This document shows, piece by piece, positions 1-7,365 of a stretch of 64,000 nucleotides of DNA; positions within the stretch are counted from its first letter, which is position 1; each line of letters opens with the position of its first letter. The position numbers and the translations under genes are program-made. Under the pieces are notes generated by a model, which did not search any database, had not been told where the DNA came from, and was given only the letters and a program-made list of their open reading frames with translations. Source of the stretch: AC-38 sp033856025 (GTDB lineage: Bacteria > Actinomycetota > Thermoleophilia > Solirubrobacterales > Solirubrobacteraceae); contig JAWVFQ010000018.1 in the NCBI GenBank assembly GCA_033856025.1, positions 62,001-126,000 on the forward strand, written 5' to 3'.

Positions 1-324
1 CGTCTCGTAGGTCTGGTTCGGGTCGACGGTCCCGGAGTCGATGTCCGAGCCCTTCGTCGCCGTCACCGTGTGCGCCACCGGATCGCTGTTCGTCCAGCGC
101 ACGGTCTGGCCCACCTTCACCACGACGTCGGCGGGGACGAACTTGATGTTCTTCATGTCGACCTGCACCACGTTGGCCGCCGGCGGCTTGGCCGCGGTCG
201 ACGATGCCACGGGAGTCGTGGGCGGCGGCTTGCTGTCCGAGGAGTTGCTGCTGCCGCACCCCCCGGCCCAAAGGGCGCCGGCGCAGGCCAGACAGAGGAC
301 GGTCACGCGCATCGCGCCCATCAT
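1..324 (-). CDS. Cupredoxin (plastocyanin-like) lipoprotein, 3' truncated
   Basis: The 108 codons read inward from position 324 and run off the window edge, so the C-terminus is missing. The N-terminus has a short hydrophobic signal ending in A-G-G-C followed by Gly/Ser, which fits a lipobox although the -3 residue is Ala rather than Leu. A Ser/Thr/Pro-rich linker follows. The folded part begins near residue 52 and shows the cupredoxin signature F-x-P around residue 60, V-x-x-G-x-x-V-x-W-x-N-x-D and then H-T-V, where His is the first copper ligand of plastocyanin/amicyanin-like domains. The distal Cys-His-Met ligands lie outside the window. Probable role: surface-anchored electron carrier (family knowledge). 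The ATG overlaps the stop of the upstream gene as ATGA, which selects this start and suggests translational coupling. Confidence 0.78.
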   Translation of the reverse strand, partial: MMGAMRVTVLCLACAGALWAGGCGSSNSSDSKPPPTTPVASSTAAKPPAANVVQVDMKNIKFVPADVVVKVGQTVRWTNSDPVAHTVTATKGSDIDSGTVDPNQTYET

Positions 325-995
325 GGCGCATCCACCAGGTCCACGGCCAGCGGCACGTGGTCCGAGAGCGTCCCGCGCTCCAGCAGCTCGGCCTTCCCGC
401 GGCGGCGCAGGCCGCGGACGAACAGGTGGTCCACGTGGTGGCCGGCCACGTGCTCGAGCTCGGGCACCGACGGCCGCACCTGGTTGACGTCGCCGCCGAA
501 CACGAGCGGCCCCGACGGCGCCCAGCCCCGCACCGCCCGGACGGCACGCCGCAGGTCGTCCTGGCCCGGGTCGTCGCGCGGCACGGTCAGGTGCATGTTG
601 GCCACCCACAGCCCGGAGTCCAGCCGCGCGGCGTGCACGAGCCGGCGCTCGGGTCGCCACCGCACGTGCCGGCGCCGGTGCTCGGCGATCCGATCGCCAC
701 CGCGCACCAGGATGGCGTTCGCGCCGCCCCCGTTGGAGCGCACGCGGTCGGGCCAGCGCACGGCCAGCCAGCGCTGCAGCGGCGGGAGCCAGTTGCGCGA
801 AGTGGCCACCGACGCCCAGGCCGCGCCGGTCGCCTCGGCCAGGGGACGCGGCCACCACGGCGGCACCTCCTGGAGCAGCGCCACGTCCCAGCGCCACCCC
901 GCCAGCGTCCCCGCGAACTCGTCCAGCAGGTCGCGTCCCGACGGCGGCTGGGAGCGGCCGTGGAACAGGTTCCAGGAAAGCACGCGGATCTCCAT
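321..995 (-). CDS. Endonuclease/exonuclease/phosphatase (EEP) fold protein
   Basis: A 224-residue protein with the ordered EEP-fold motifs: W-N-L near residue 8 (metal-site Asn), Q-E-V near residue 42, A-N-A-I-L-V mid-protein, N-M-H-L-T, G-G-D-V-N (catalytic Asp and Asn) and a C-terminal S-D-H. These mark Mg-dependent phosphodiesterases related to exonuclease III, DNase I and sphingomyelinase; the substrate cannot be told from sequence. There is no signal peptide, so it is probably cytoplasmic. A GGGAGGA ribosome site lies about 9 bases before the ATG. Its start is only 20 bases from the divergent argF start, and it is followed with ATGA overlap by the cupredoxin gene. Confidence 0.82.
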   Translation of the reverse strand: MEIRVLSWNLFHGRSQPPSGRDLLDEFAGTLAGWRWDVALLQEVPPWWPRPLAEATGAAWASVATSRNWLPPLQRWLAVRWPDRVRSNGGGANAILVRGGDRIAEHRRRHVRWRPERRLVHAARLDSGLWVANMHLTVPRDDPGQDDLRRAVRAVRGWAPSGPLVFGGDVNQVRPSVPELEHVAGHHVDHLFVRGLRRRGKAELLERGTLSDHVPLAVDLVDAP

Positions 996-1002
996 GCCGC
1001 CG

Positions 1003-1008
1003 TATCCT
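1003..1008 (+). promoter_or_regulatory. -10 box of argF (leaderless promoter)
   Basis: TATCCT lies 7 bases before the argF TTG codon, so transcription would start at or next to the start codon. On the other strand the same bases belong to the Shine-Dalgarno region of the divergent EEP gene. No -35 element is recognisable. Inferred from position and from the same spacing at other genes in this window. Confidence 0.5.
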
Positions 1009-1015
1009 CCCGCGC

Positions 1016-1888
1016 TTGCCCGAGCACTTCCTCACGGGGACCGAGCTGGGCGCGGACGGGCTCCACGCGCTGCTGGACCGTGCGCTGCAGCTGAAGGCCG
1101 AGCCGCGGGCCTCCGGCGCCCTGGCCGGACGCCACGTCGCGCTGCTCTTCGAGAAGCCCTCCACGCGCACGCGCGTGTCGTTCGAGGCCGGCGTGGTGGA
1201 GCTGGGCGGCCACCCCCTGGTCCTGCGCGGAGAGGAGCTCCAGCTGTCCCGCGGGGAGTCGCCCCGCGACACGGCGCTCGTCCTGTCGCGACAGGTCCAC
1301 GCGCTCGGCGTGCGCACCGGCGACCACGAGGTCGTCGAGGAGCTGGCCGAGAACGCCTCCATCCCGGTGATCAACATGCTCACGCCCCGTCACCACCCCT
1401 GCCAGGCGCTGGCCGACCTGCTCACGCTGCGCGAGGAGTTCGGGCGCCTGGAGGGCCTCAGGCTCGCCTACGTCGGCGACGGCAACAACGTCGCGCGCTC
1501 GCTGGCGCTGGTCGGCGCCCAGGCCGGCGTGGAGGTCGTCGTCTCCTCCCCCGAGGGCTACCGCCTGGAGCCCGAGGCGGGCGCCACCCTGATCGACGAT
1601 CCCGCCGAGGCGGTGGCGGGCGCGCACGCCGTCTACGCCGACGTCTGGGTCTCCATGGGCGACGAGGACACCGCGGACGAGCGCCGCGCCGCGCTGGCGC
1701 CCTACCGCCTGGACGACGCGCTGCTCGACCGCGCCGCGGACGGCGCGATCGCGCTGCACTGCCTCCCCGCGCACCCGGGCGAGGAGATCACGGCCGAGGT
1801 CCTGTACGGCCCGCGCCAGCGCATCTGGGACCAGGCGGAGAACCGCCGCCACGCCCAGAAGGCCCTCCTGGAGAGACTGCTGCGATAG
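1016..1888 (+). CDS. argF: Ornithine carbamoyltransferase
   Basis: A 290-residue enzyme that transfers the carbamoyl group from carbamoyl phosphate to ornithine, giving citrulline in arginine synthesis. The carbamoyl phosphate loop S-T-R-T-R is at residues 49-53, H-P-C-Q at 127-130, an S-M-G ornithine loop appears in W-V-S-M-G-D-E, and the catalytic H-C-L-P-A-H is at 248-253. It is slightly shorter than the usual 300-330 residues. The start is TTG: no ATG or GTG lies in frame upstream, and family members begin with the same H-F-L-T-G-T-E-L stretch. A TANNNT box 7 bases upstream suggests a leaderless message. No other arginine gene is in the window. Confidence 0.93.
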   Translation: MPEHFLTGTELGADGLHALLDRALQLKAEPRASGALAGRHVALLFEKPSTRTRVSFEAGVVELGGHPLVLRGEELQLSRGESPRDTALVLSRQVHALGVRTGDHEVVEELAENASIPVINMLTPRHHPCQALADLLTLREEFGRLEGLRLAYVGDGNNVARSLALVGAQAGVEVVVSSPEGYRLEPEAGATLIDDPAEAVAGAHAVYADVWVSMGDEDTADERRAALAPYRLDDALLDRAADGAIALHCLPAHPGEEITAEVLYGPRQRIWDQAENRRHAQKALLERLLR

Positions 1889-1924
1889 CCTCGCCGAGGG
1901 TCGCATCGACAAGGGAGAAGAGAC

Positions 1925-2590
1925 ATGCCGCAGCCCAAGAGGCAGTCGTCGTCGCGCAGCCGCTCCGGGACGTCGAAGTCGACGGCCAAGCGCGCCACGG
2001 CGGCCCGCAAGACCGCACAGCAGCGCAAGGCAGCCACCAAGCGAACGAGCTCGGGCTCGGGGTCGACGGCGAAGCGCCGCCCGCCCGCGCGCGCCAAGTC
2101 CCGCGCCGCCCAGTCCGACGATCTGCGCGCCGGGCTCCAGGGCGCGCTGGAGGTGCTGGCCCAGGGCGTCGTCATCACGCGCGACCGGCTCCAGGAGATC
2201 CTCGACGACTCGGTCGGGCGCGGCCGCATGACCCGCGACGACGCCAACTCGCTGGCCCAGGAGCTCGTCTCGCGCGGCGTCAAGCAGGCCGAGGCCGTGC
2301 GCTCCGACCTCGAGCAGCTCCTCGGCCGGGCGGGCGACCTGCAGAAGGCCGCGACCGGAGCGCGCAAGCGCGCCGTCCCCGACCGCGCGCTGCGCGAGGT
2401 GGACCGCGCGCGCCGCGCCGCGGGCATCGGGCGCTTCCCGATCCTCAACTACGAGGACCTCACCGCCGCCCAGATCGTCGAGCGCGTGGGCGACTTGTCG
2501 CCCGCCGAGCTGCGCAAGGTCCGCGACCACGAGCGCCGCAACGCCAACCGCAAGTCGGTGCTCAACGCGATCGAGAAGGCGCTGGCGTAA
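1925..2590 (+). CDS. Basic-tailed phasin-like/nucleoid-associated candidate protein
   Basis: A 221-residue protein in three parts. Residues 1-60 form a Lys/Arg/Ser/Ala/Thr-rich tail like a histone H1 C-terminus. Residues about 65-150 are helical and coiled-coil-like, resembling phasin-type proteins. The last 50 residues contain an L-T-A-A-Q-I and L-S-P-A-E-L-R pattern ending in a basic N-R-K stretch, resembling a small helical module found in actinobacterial proteins. I do not recognise a named family. DNA or polyphosphate/PHA-granule binding is possible from the basic tail, but this is inference. A purine-rich ribosome site (GGGAGAAGAG) precedes the ATG. The following RNA methyltransferase begins within 50 bases, so the two are probably cotranscribed. 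Confidence 0.75.
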   Translation: MPQPKRQSSSRSRSGTSKSTAKRATAARKTAQQRKAATKRTSSGSGSTAKRRPPARAKSRAAQSDDLRAGLQGALEVLAQGVVITRDRLQEILDDSVGRGRMTRDDANSLAQELVSRGVKQAEAVRSDLEQLLGRAGDLQKAATGARKRAVPDRALREVDRARRAAGIGRFPILNYEDLTAAQIVERVGDLSPAELRKVRDHERRNANRKSVLNAIEKALA

Positions 2591-2637
2591 CGCCGTCCGC
2601 GCCCCCCGCCGCCGCTCGTCCGCGCCCCGGCGACGAG

Positions 2638-3954
2638 CTGGAGCTGCGCGTCGGCGACCTGGCCTTCGGCGGCGCCGGGGTGGCGCGTCTGGACGGCTAC
2701 GTGGTGTTCGTATCCGGCGGCATGCCGGGCGACCGCGTCCGCGCCGAGGTGGTCAAGAGCAAGCGCGCCTACGCGCAGGCGCGGGCGGTGGAGGTGATGG
2801 AGCCCGGCCCCGAGCGCATCCCGCCGGAGGCGCCCGGCCACCCGGGCGCGCCCTGGCAGGTGCTGCGCTACGAGCGCCAGCTCGAGGTCAAGCGGTCCCT
2901 GCTGGAGGACGCGCTGCGGCGCATCGGCGGGCTGGACGGGTTCGAGCTGGAGCCGATCGTCGAGGCCGAGCAGACGTGGCGCTATCGCAACAAGGTCGAG
3001 TACTCCTTCGGGCTCGACGACGCCGGGGCGCTCGTGTGCGGATTCCACGCCCCCGGGCGCTTCGACCGCATCGAGGCGGTGGGGGACGACCTGCTGGCCT
3101 CCGAGGCGGTCAACGCGCTGCGCGAGCGCGTCGCGCAGTGGTGTCGCGCCGAGGGCCTGTCCGCCTACGACCGCCGCGCCCACGCCGGCCTGCTGCGCAA
3201 CCTGGTCGTGCGCGAGTCGCGCCGGGGCGGCGCGCTCCAGGCGCGGCTGGTCACCTCACCGGGCGACCTGCGCATCGACGACCTGGCCCGCACCGCCGCC
3301 GCCGACGGCTTCTTCTGGACGCGCACGGAGAGCATGGGCGAGACCACCGCGGGCGGAGAGACCGAGCACGTGGCCGGCGACCCGTTCCTGGAGGAGGAGC
3401 TCTCCGGCCTGCGCTTCCGCGTCTCGCCGGAGGCGTTCTTCCAGACGAACACGGAGATGGCCGAGCGCCTGTACGGCGTGGCGCGCGAGTACGCCGCGCT
3501 GGAGGGCTGGGAGCGCGTCTACGACCTCTACTGCGGCATCGGCACGGTCGGCCTCACGCTGGCTCCCCGAGCCGCCGAGCTCTGGGGCCTGGAGATCGTG
3601 GAGGAGGCCGTGGCCGACGCGATCGAGAACGCCCGGCTCAACGAGATCGACAACGCGCGCTTCTTCGCCGGCGACGTGCGCCTGGCGCTGCGCGAGCTGG
3701 TGGAGAAGGCGGGGCGCCCCGACGTCCTCGTGGTCGACCCGCCGCGCGCCGGGCTCTCGCAGAAGGTGGTGCGCCGGGTGATCGAGGCGGCGCCGAAGCG
3801 CATCGTCTACGTCTCATGCAATCCGACGACGCTGGCGCCGAACGCCGCCCAGCTCGGGGAGGCCGGCTGGGCGCTGCGCCGCGTCCGCGCGGTGGACATG
3901 TTCCCGCAGACCCCGCACATCGAGTGCGTGGCGCTGCTGGAGCGCGTGGCCTAG
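2638..3954 (+). CDS. Class I SAM-dependent RNA (uracil-5)-methyltransferase, TrmA/RlmD family
   Basis: About 438 residues: an N-terminal TRAM RNA-binding domain (first 60 residues), a central domain and a Rossmann methyltransferase. Visible motifs are F-F-Q-T-N, Y-D-L-Y-C-G-I-G-T-V-G (SAM site), V-V-D-P-P-R-A-G and the catalytic Cys in Y-V-S-C-N-P, followed by the terminal P-H-I-E-C-V. It should methylate C5 of a uridine in rRNA or tRNA. The four Cys that hold the 4Fe-4S cluster in RlmD are absent; the aligned segment reads G-H-P-G-A-P-W-Q. The start is uncertain: no ATG, GTG or TTG lies in frame before GTG 2680, which would cut into TRAM, so CTG 2638 is my best guess. The stop shares CTAG with the convergent P450 gene. 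Confidence 0.85.
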   Translation: MELRVGDLAFGGAGVARLDGYVVFVSGGMPGDRVRAEVVKSKRAYAQARAVEVMEPGPERIPPEAPGHPGAPWQVLRYERQLEVKRSLLEDALRRIGGLDGFELEPIVEAEQTWRYRNKVEYSFGLDDAGALVCGFHAPGRFDRIEAVGDDLLASEAVNALRERVAQWCRAEGLSAYDRRAHAGLLRNLVVRESRRGGALQARLVTSPGDLRIDDLARTAAADGFFWTRTESMGETTAGGETEHVAGDPFLEEELSGLRFRVSPEAFFQTNTEMAERLYGVAREYAALEGWERVYDLYCGIGTVGLTLAPRAAELWGLEIVEEAVADAIENARLNEIDNARFFAGDVRLALRELVEKAGRPDVLVVDPPRAGLSQKVVRRVIEAAPKRIVYVSCNPTTLAPNAAQLGEAGWALRRVRAVDMFPQTPHIECVALLERVA

Positions 3955-5297
3955 AGCGCCCGCAGCTCGCAGTCGTGCTGCGGCGCGAAGGTCACGTGGC
4001 GCACACGGCCGCGTTCGGGCTCGGGGCGCACCGGCTCGAAGCGCAGGCGGCGCAGCAGCTCGCGCAGCACGACGCGCATCTCGACCATGGCGAAGCTGGC
4101 GCCGATGCAGCGCTTGACGCCGCCGCCGAACGGGATCCAGGTGTAGGGCTCGGGCGCTCCGCCGTCGAGGAAGCGCTCGGGGCGAAAGGCGGTCGGGTCC
4201 GGCCAGTGCTCGCCCGACAGCTGGATGGCCGAGACGGACGACATCACGATCGTCCCGGTCGGCAGCCGCCACCCCGCCAGCTCGGCGGGTCGCATGAGCT
4301 GGCGCGCCACGTCGGTGACCACCGGGCGAACGCGCAGGACCTCCTTGACCACCGCGTCGAGGTAGGCGTCGTCGTCGCCCGCCGCCGCCGCGCGCGCCCG
4401 CGCCATCGCCTCGGGGTTGCGCACCAGGCGCTCGAACGCCCAGGCCAGGCCCGTGGCCGTGGTCTCGTGCCCGGCCAGCAGCAGGGTCACGAGCTCGTCG
4501 CGCAGCGCCTGGTCGTCGAGGCCCTCGCCGTCCTCGTCGCGCGCCTCGAGCAGCATCGAGAGCATGTCCTCGCCGCCCGGGCGCTCGCGCCGCCGCGCGA
4601 TCTCGGCGTAGATCAGCTCGTCGGCGGTGTCGCGGCGCCGGATGATCCGGCGATACGGGCTCCCGGGCCCCAGGTCGCGGCCGGTCCAGGCGGCGGCGAC
4701 GATCCACGCCGGGTGGATGCCCATGAGCCGGCCCAGTGCCGCGCGCAGCGGGGCGAGGCGCTCGGGCTCGCGGGTCCCGACGACGACGCGCAGGATCACC
4801 TCCAGCGTGATCGCCTGCATGTGCGGGCGCAGCGCGAACGGCCGCCCGCGGGGGATGCGCGTCGCCTCCTCCGCCGTGATCTCCGCCATGGCGGCCTCGT
4901 AGCCGCGCAGGCGCTCGCCGTGGAAGGGCGGGAGCATCAGCTTGCGCTCGCGCAGGTGCGTGTCCTCGTCGAGGAGCAGCAGCGAGCGCTGGCCCAGGAT
5001 CGGCGCCAGCGACTCCCGCGCCTCGCCGGTGTGGAAGGTCGCGGGATCGCCCGTGAACGCGGCCTTCACGTCGTCGGGGTCGGTCAGGTAGACGACCTTC
5101 CCGAAGGGCGCGAAGGTCACCGTGAAGGTCGGCCCGTGGCGCCGGCGGCACGCGCGCACGAAGCCGAGGGGGCGGGTGACCATGGCCAGGGACTGGAGCG
5201 CGCCCGGGGTGCGCGGACCGGGGGGCAGGCCGTCCCGTGCGGATGCGGCGCGCTGCGCGACCGGCGGCTCGGCGACGGTGGCCATGCCGGGCATCAT
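3951..5297 (-). CDS. Cytochrome P450
   Basis: A 448-residue heme mono-oxygenase of soluble bacterial type, with no signal or membrane anchor. The I-helix oxygen-binding motif A-G-H-E-T-T is at residues 275-280, E-x-x-R appears as E-V-L-R, the P-E-R-F motif follows, and the heme loop F-G-G-G-V-K-R-C-I-G carries the axial Cys at 397. Substrate cannot be assigned; the I-helix and PERF pattern look more like the fatty-acid/sterol-type branch than the camphor branch. No ferredoxin or reductase gene is adjacent. The start was placed at the paired ATGATG at 5297; the open frame upstream is only the antisense of the hydrolase. It lies 35 bases after the hydrolase gene and is probably cotranscribed. 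Confidence 0.93.
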   Translation of the reverse strand: MMPGMATVAEPPVAQRAASARDGLPPGPRTPGALQSLAMVTRPLGFVRACRRRHGPTFTVTFAPFGKVVYLTDPDDVKAAFTGDPATFHTGEARESLAPILGQRSLLLLDEDTHLRERKLMLPPFHGERLRGYEAAMAEITAEEATRIPRGRPFALRPHMQAITLEVILRVVVGTREPERLAPLRAALGRLMGIHPAWIVAAAWTGRDLGPGSPYRRIIRRRDTADELIYAEIARRRERPGGEDMLSMLLEARDEDGEGLDDQALRDELVTLLLAGHETTATGLAWAFERLVRNPEAMARARAAAAGDDDAYLDAVVKEVLRVRPVVTDVARQLMRPAELAGWRLPTGTIVMSSVSAIQLSGEHWPDPTAFRPERFLDGGAPEPYTWIPFGGGVKRCIGASFAMVEMRVVLRELLRRLRFEPVRPEPERGRVRHVTFAPQHDCELRAL

Positions 5298-5332
5298 GAA
5301 CCGTCTGGCTTCGGACCCGGATCGTGCGGCGC

Positions 5333-6079
5333 TCAGGCCGCGACGGCGAGGGGGCCCGTGCGCTCGGCCGGGCCGGCGTCCAGCGCCTGGGCGAGCACGC
5401 GGTAGACCGCCGGGTTGACCGCCATGCCGATGTGGCTGGCCGCCACCTCGACCTGCTCGGCCTCGGGGTCCAGGCAGGCGCGCCAGTCCACGATCCCGTC
5501 GGTGCGCGAGTAGACGGACACCAGGCGCACCCCGCCGGACAGCGGGCGCTCGAAGGAGTCGCGGAAGTCCGCGCAGCACTCGCCGTCCCAGCACGAGCGC
5601 CCGAACAGGCCGGGGAAGCCCAGGGACCCGAGCGCGCCGAGCGCGCCGATCTGCAGCTTGAGCAGAGGATGGATCGCGAACGGGTCGACCAGCGGCGACC
5701 CCAGCGCGACGACGGTGTCGACGAGGTCGGGGCGGCGCTCGGCCAGGGCGCGGGCCAGGGTCCCGCCGCGGCTCTGCCCGATCACCACGGCCGGCCCGCC
5801 CTGCGCCAGGACCAGCGCCTCCAGGCGCTCCTCCAGGTTGTCCAGCGCGCGGGCCGAGCAGTCGACGTTGAGCCGGATGCCCGCCCGGCGCGTGCGATGC
5901 CCTCGCCGCCGCAGCCACCCGGTCATCGTGGCCAGCGAGCCGTCGCCGGCGAGGAAGCCGGGGATCAGGAGCACCGGCCGTCCCGGCGCGTCCGCCTCCT
6001 GGCGGAACACCGGATCGCGAAGCAGCGAGGCCAGCTCCACGCCGAGACGCGCCTCGCGCCAGAGAGGGGTCAGCGGCAC
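5333..6079 (-). CDS. Alpha/beta hydrolase (esterase/lipase-like)
   Basis: A 248-residue protein with the alpha/beta hydrolase plan: an oxyanion stretch L-I-P-G-F near residue 38, the nucleophile elbow G-Q-S-R-G near residue 100, an Asp in Y-S-R-T-D-G and a His in A-S-H-I-G-M near the C-terminus. No signal peptide is evident. The substrate is unknown; an acyl ester or lipid is likely for this type. It is the first gene of a two-gene minus-strand unit with the P450, so the two may act on the same compound (inference). Confidence 0.83.
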   Translation of the reverse strand: MPLTPLWREARLGVELASLLRDPVFRQEADAPGRPVLLIPGFLAGDGSLATMTGWLRRRGHRTRRAGIRLNVDCSARALDNLEERLEALVLAQGGPAVVIGQSRGGTLARALAERRPDLVDTVVALGSPLVDPFAIHPLLKLQIGALGALGSLGFPGLFGRSCWDGECCADFRDSFERPLSGGVRLVSVYSRTDGIVDWRACLDPEAEQVEVAASHIGMAVNPAVYRVLAQALDAGPAERTGPLAVAA

Positions 6080-6164
6080 GAGGCGATCCTGTCCGGGGTT
6101 TCGCCGGTGACGGGCGGCGACATGACCGCCCGGTTACCCGGTTGGACGAAGTTCAGTACAGATA

Positions 6165-6178
6165 GTGGCATGTGCCAC
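6165..6178. promoter_or_regulatory. Operator-like palindrome GTGGCA-TG-TGCCAC
   Basis: A perfect inverted repeat with 6-base arms and a 2-base centre lies between the divergent hydrolase (start 6079) and oxidoreductase (start 6208) genes, a typical place for a dimeric repressor. No regulator gene is adjacent. Confidence 0.4.
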
Positions 6179-6207
6179 ATGACCGGGGAAGGCTACTCTC
6201 CCGCCGG

Positions 6208-7146
6208 ATGCGGGCCGCCACCATCCGCGACGGCGAGGTACTGGTCGCCGAGCACCCCGATCCCGAGCCCGGGGCCGGCGAGGTCCTGGTCCGCGTCCGC
6301 GGGGCGGGAATAAACGGCGCCGACATCCACCAGCGCAAGGGCGGATACCCGGCGCCGCCGGGCTCGCCGCCCGACATCCCCGGCCTCGAGCTGGCCGGCG
6401 AGGTCGTGGCCCGCGGGCCGGGCGCCGAGCGCTTCGCCGAGGGCGAGCGCGTGATGGCCGTGGTGGGCGGCGGCGGCCAGGCCGAGCTGGCCGTGGTCCA
6501 CGAGCGGGCGGCCACGCCCGTCCCCGAGACGCTCGACTGGCCGGCCGCCGGCGGCACGCCTGAGGTCTTCACCACCGCCCACGACGCGCTGTTCACGCAG
6601 GCGGGGCTCGAGGCCGGCGAGCGCCTGCTCGTCCACGGCGCCGCGGGAGGCGTCGGCACCGCCGCGGTCCAGCTGGGCCGGGCGGCGGGCGCCCGCGTCA
6701 CCGCCACCGTGCGCAACGCCGATCTGCGCGACGACGTGGCCGCGCTGGGCGCCACGGCGATCGACCCCGAGGGCTTCGCCGAGCACGGTCCCTTCGACGT
6801 CGTGCTCGAGCTCGTGGGCGCGCCCAACCTCGCCGACGACCTCAATGCGCTGGACACCGGCGGGCGCATCGCCGTGATCGGCGTCGGCGCCGGCTTCAAG
6901 GCCGAGCTCAACCTCCTCGCGCTGATGGGAAAGCGCGCGCGCGTCCACGGCTCCATGCTCCGCAACCGGCCGCTGGAGGGTAAGGCGGCCGCCGCGCGGC
7001 TGGTGGAGAAGCACGTCCTGCCGCTCTTCGACACGGGCGCGCTGACCGTCCCGGTCGCCGAGACCTTCCCGCTCGACGAGGTCGCCGCCGCCTACGAGCG
7101 CTTCGTCGCCGGCGGCAAGCTCGGCAAGATCGTCCTGCTCGCGTAG
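6208..7146 (+). CDS. MDR-superfamily NAD(P)H:quinone oxidoreductase
   Basis: A 312-residue zinc-free medium-chain dehydrogenase/reductase. The N-terminal GroES-like half starts M-R-A-A-T-I-R-D-G and contains A-G-I-N-G-A-D; the Rossmann half has H-G-A-A-G-G-V-G-T-A-A for NADPH. The structural-zinc Cys cluster of alcohol dehydrogenases is absent, which points to the quinone oxidoreductase (QOR-like) branch. I chose ATG 6208 because family members begin at this point; an ATG at 6172 lies inside the palindrome and adds residues that do not fit the family. TACTCT eight bases before 6208 could be a -10 box of a leaderless message. Confidence 0.88.
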   Translation: MRAATIRDGEVLVAEHPDPEPGAGEVLVRVRGAGINGADIHQRKGGYPAPPGSPPDIPGLELAGEVVARGPGAERFAEGERVMAVVGGGGQAELAVVHERAATPVPETLDWPAAGGTPEVFTTAHDALFTQAGLEAGERLLVHGAAGGVGTAAVQLGRAAGARVTATVRNADLRDDVAALGATAIDPEGFAEHGPFDVVLELVGAPNLADDLNALDTGGRIAVIGVGAGFKAELNLLALMGKRARVHGSMLRNRPLEGKAAAARLVEKHVLPLFDTGALTVPVAETFPLDEVAAAYERFVAGGKLGKIVLLA

Positions 7147-7160
7147 AGGGAAGTCCGCGG

Positions 7161-7352
7161 CTAGGCCACCGCGTCGTCGCCCTCGACCGCCGGGTCCTCC
7201 TCGGCGATCGGCACGACCTCGGCGGCGTGGATCTTGCACAGCACCGGACCGCCGGACTCCAGCACGGCCTGCTGCTCGTCGCGGGTCAGCTCGACGCCGC
7301 ACTCCTCGCAGCGGTCGCCGACGTTCTCCAGCGTGCGCTCCTCCAGGTCCAT
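7161..7352 (-). CDS. Small zinc-ribbon-like protein
   Basis: A 63-residue acidic protein with C-x2-C (in C-E-E-C-G) and a second C-x2-H (in L-C-K-I-H) about 22 residues later, enough to bind one zinc ion. The layout recalls a minimal DksA/TraR or treble-clef knuckle, but I do not recognise the family. A TAGCAT box lies 7 bases before the ATG, overlapping the end of the upstream membrane-protein gene. It may therefore be read from its own leaderless promoter as well as from the upstream minus-strand genes. Confidence 0.68.
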   Translation of the reverse strand: MDLEERTLENVGDRCEECGVELTRDEQQAVLESGGPVLCKIHAAEVVPIAEEDPAVEGDDAVA

Positions 7353-7359
7353 GGGTTCG

Positions 7360-7365
7360 ATGCTA
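7360..7365 (-). promoter_or_regulatory. -10 box of the zinc-ribbon gene
   Basis: TAGCAT on the minus strand, 7 bases before the ATG at 7352, the same hexamer and spacing found before the GYD gene and purC. Confidence 0.45.

Noticed and set aside
70..2637. Open frame continuing upstream of the RNA methyltransferase for about 850 codons
   Set aside because: It is antisense to the EEP gene and out of frame with argF and the histone-tail gene; Arg/Pro/Gly-rich composition is the usual shadow of high-GC coding.
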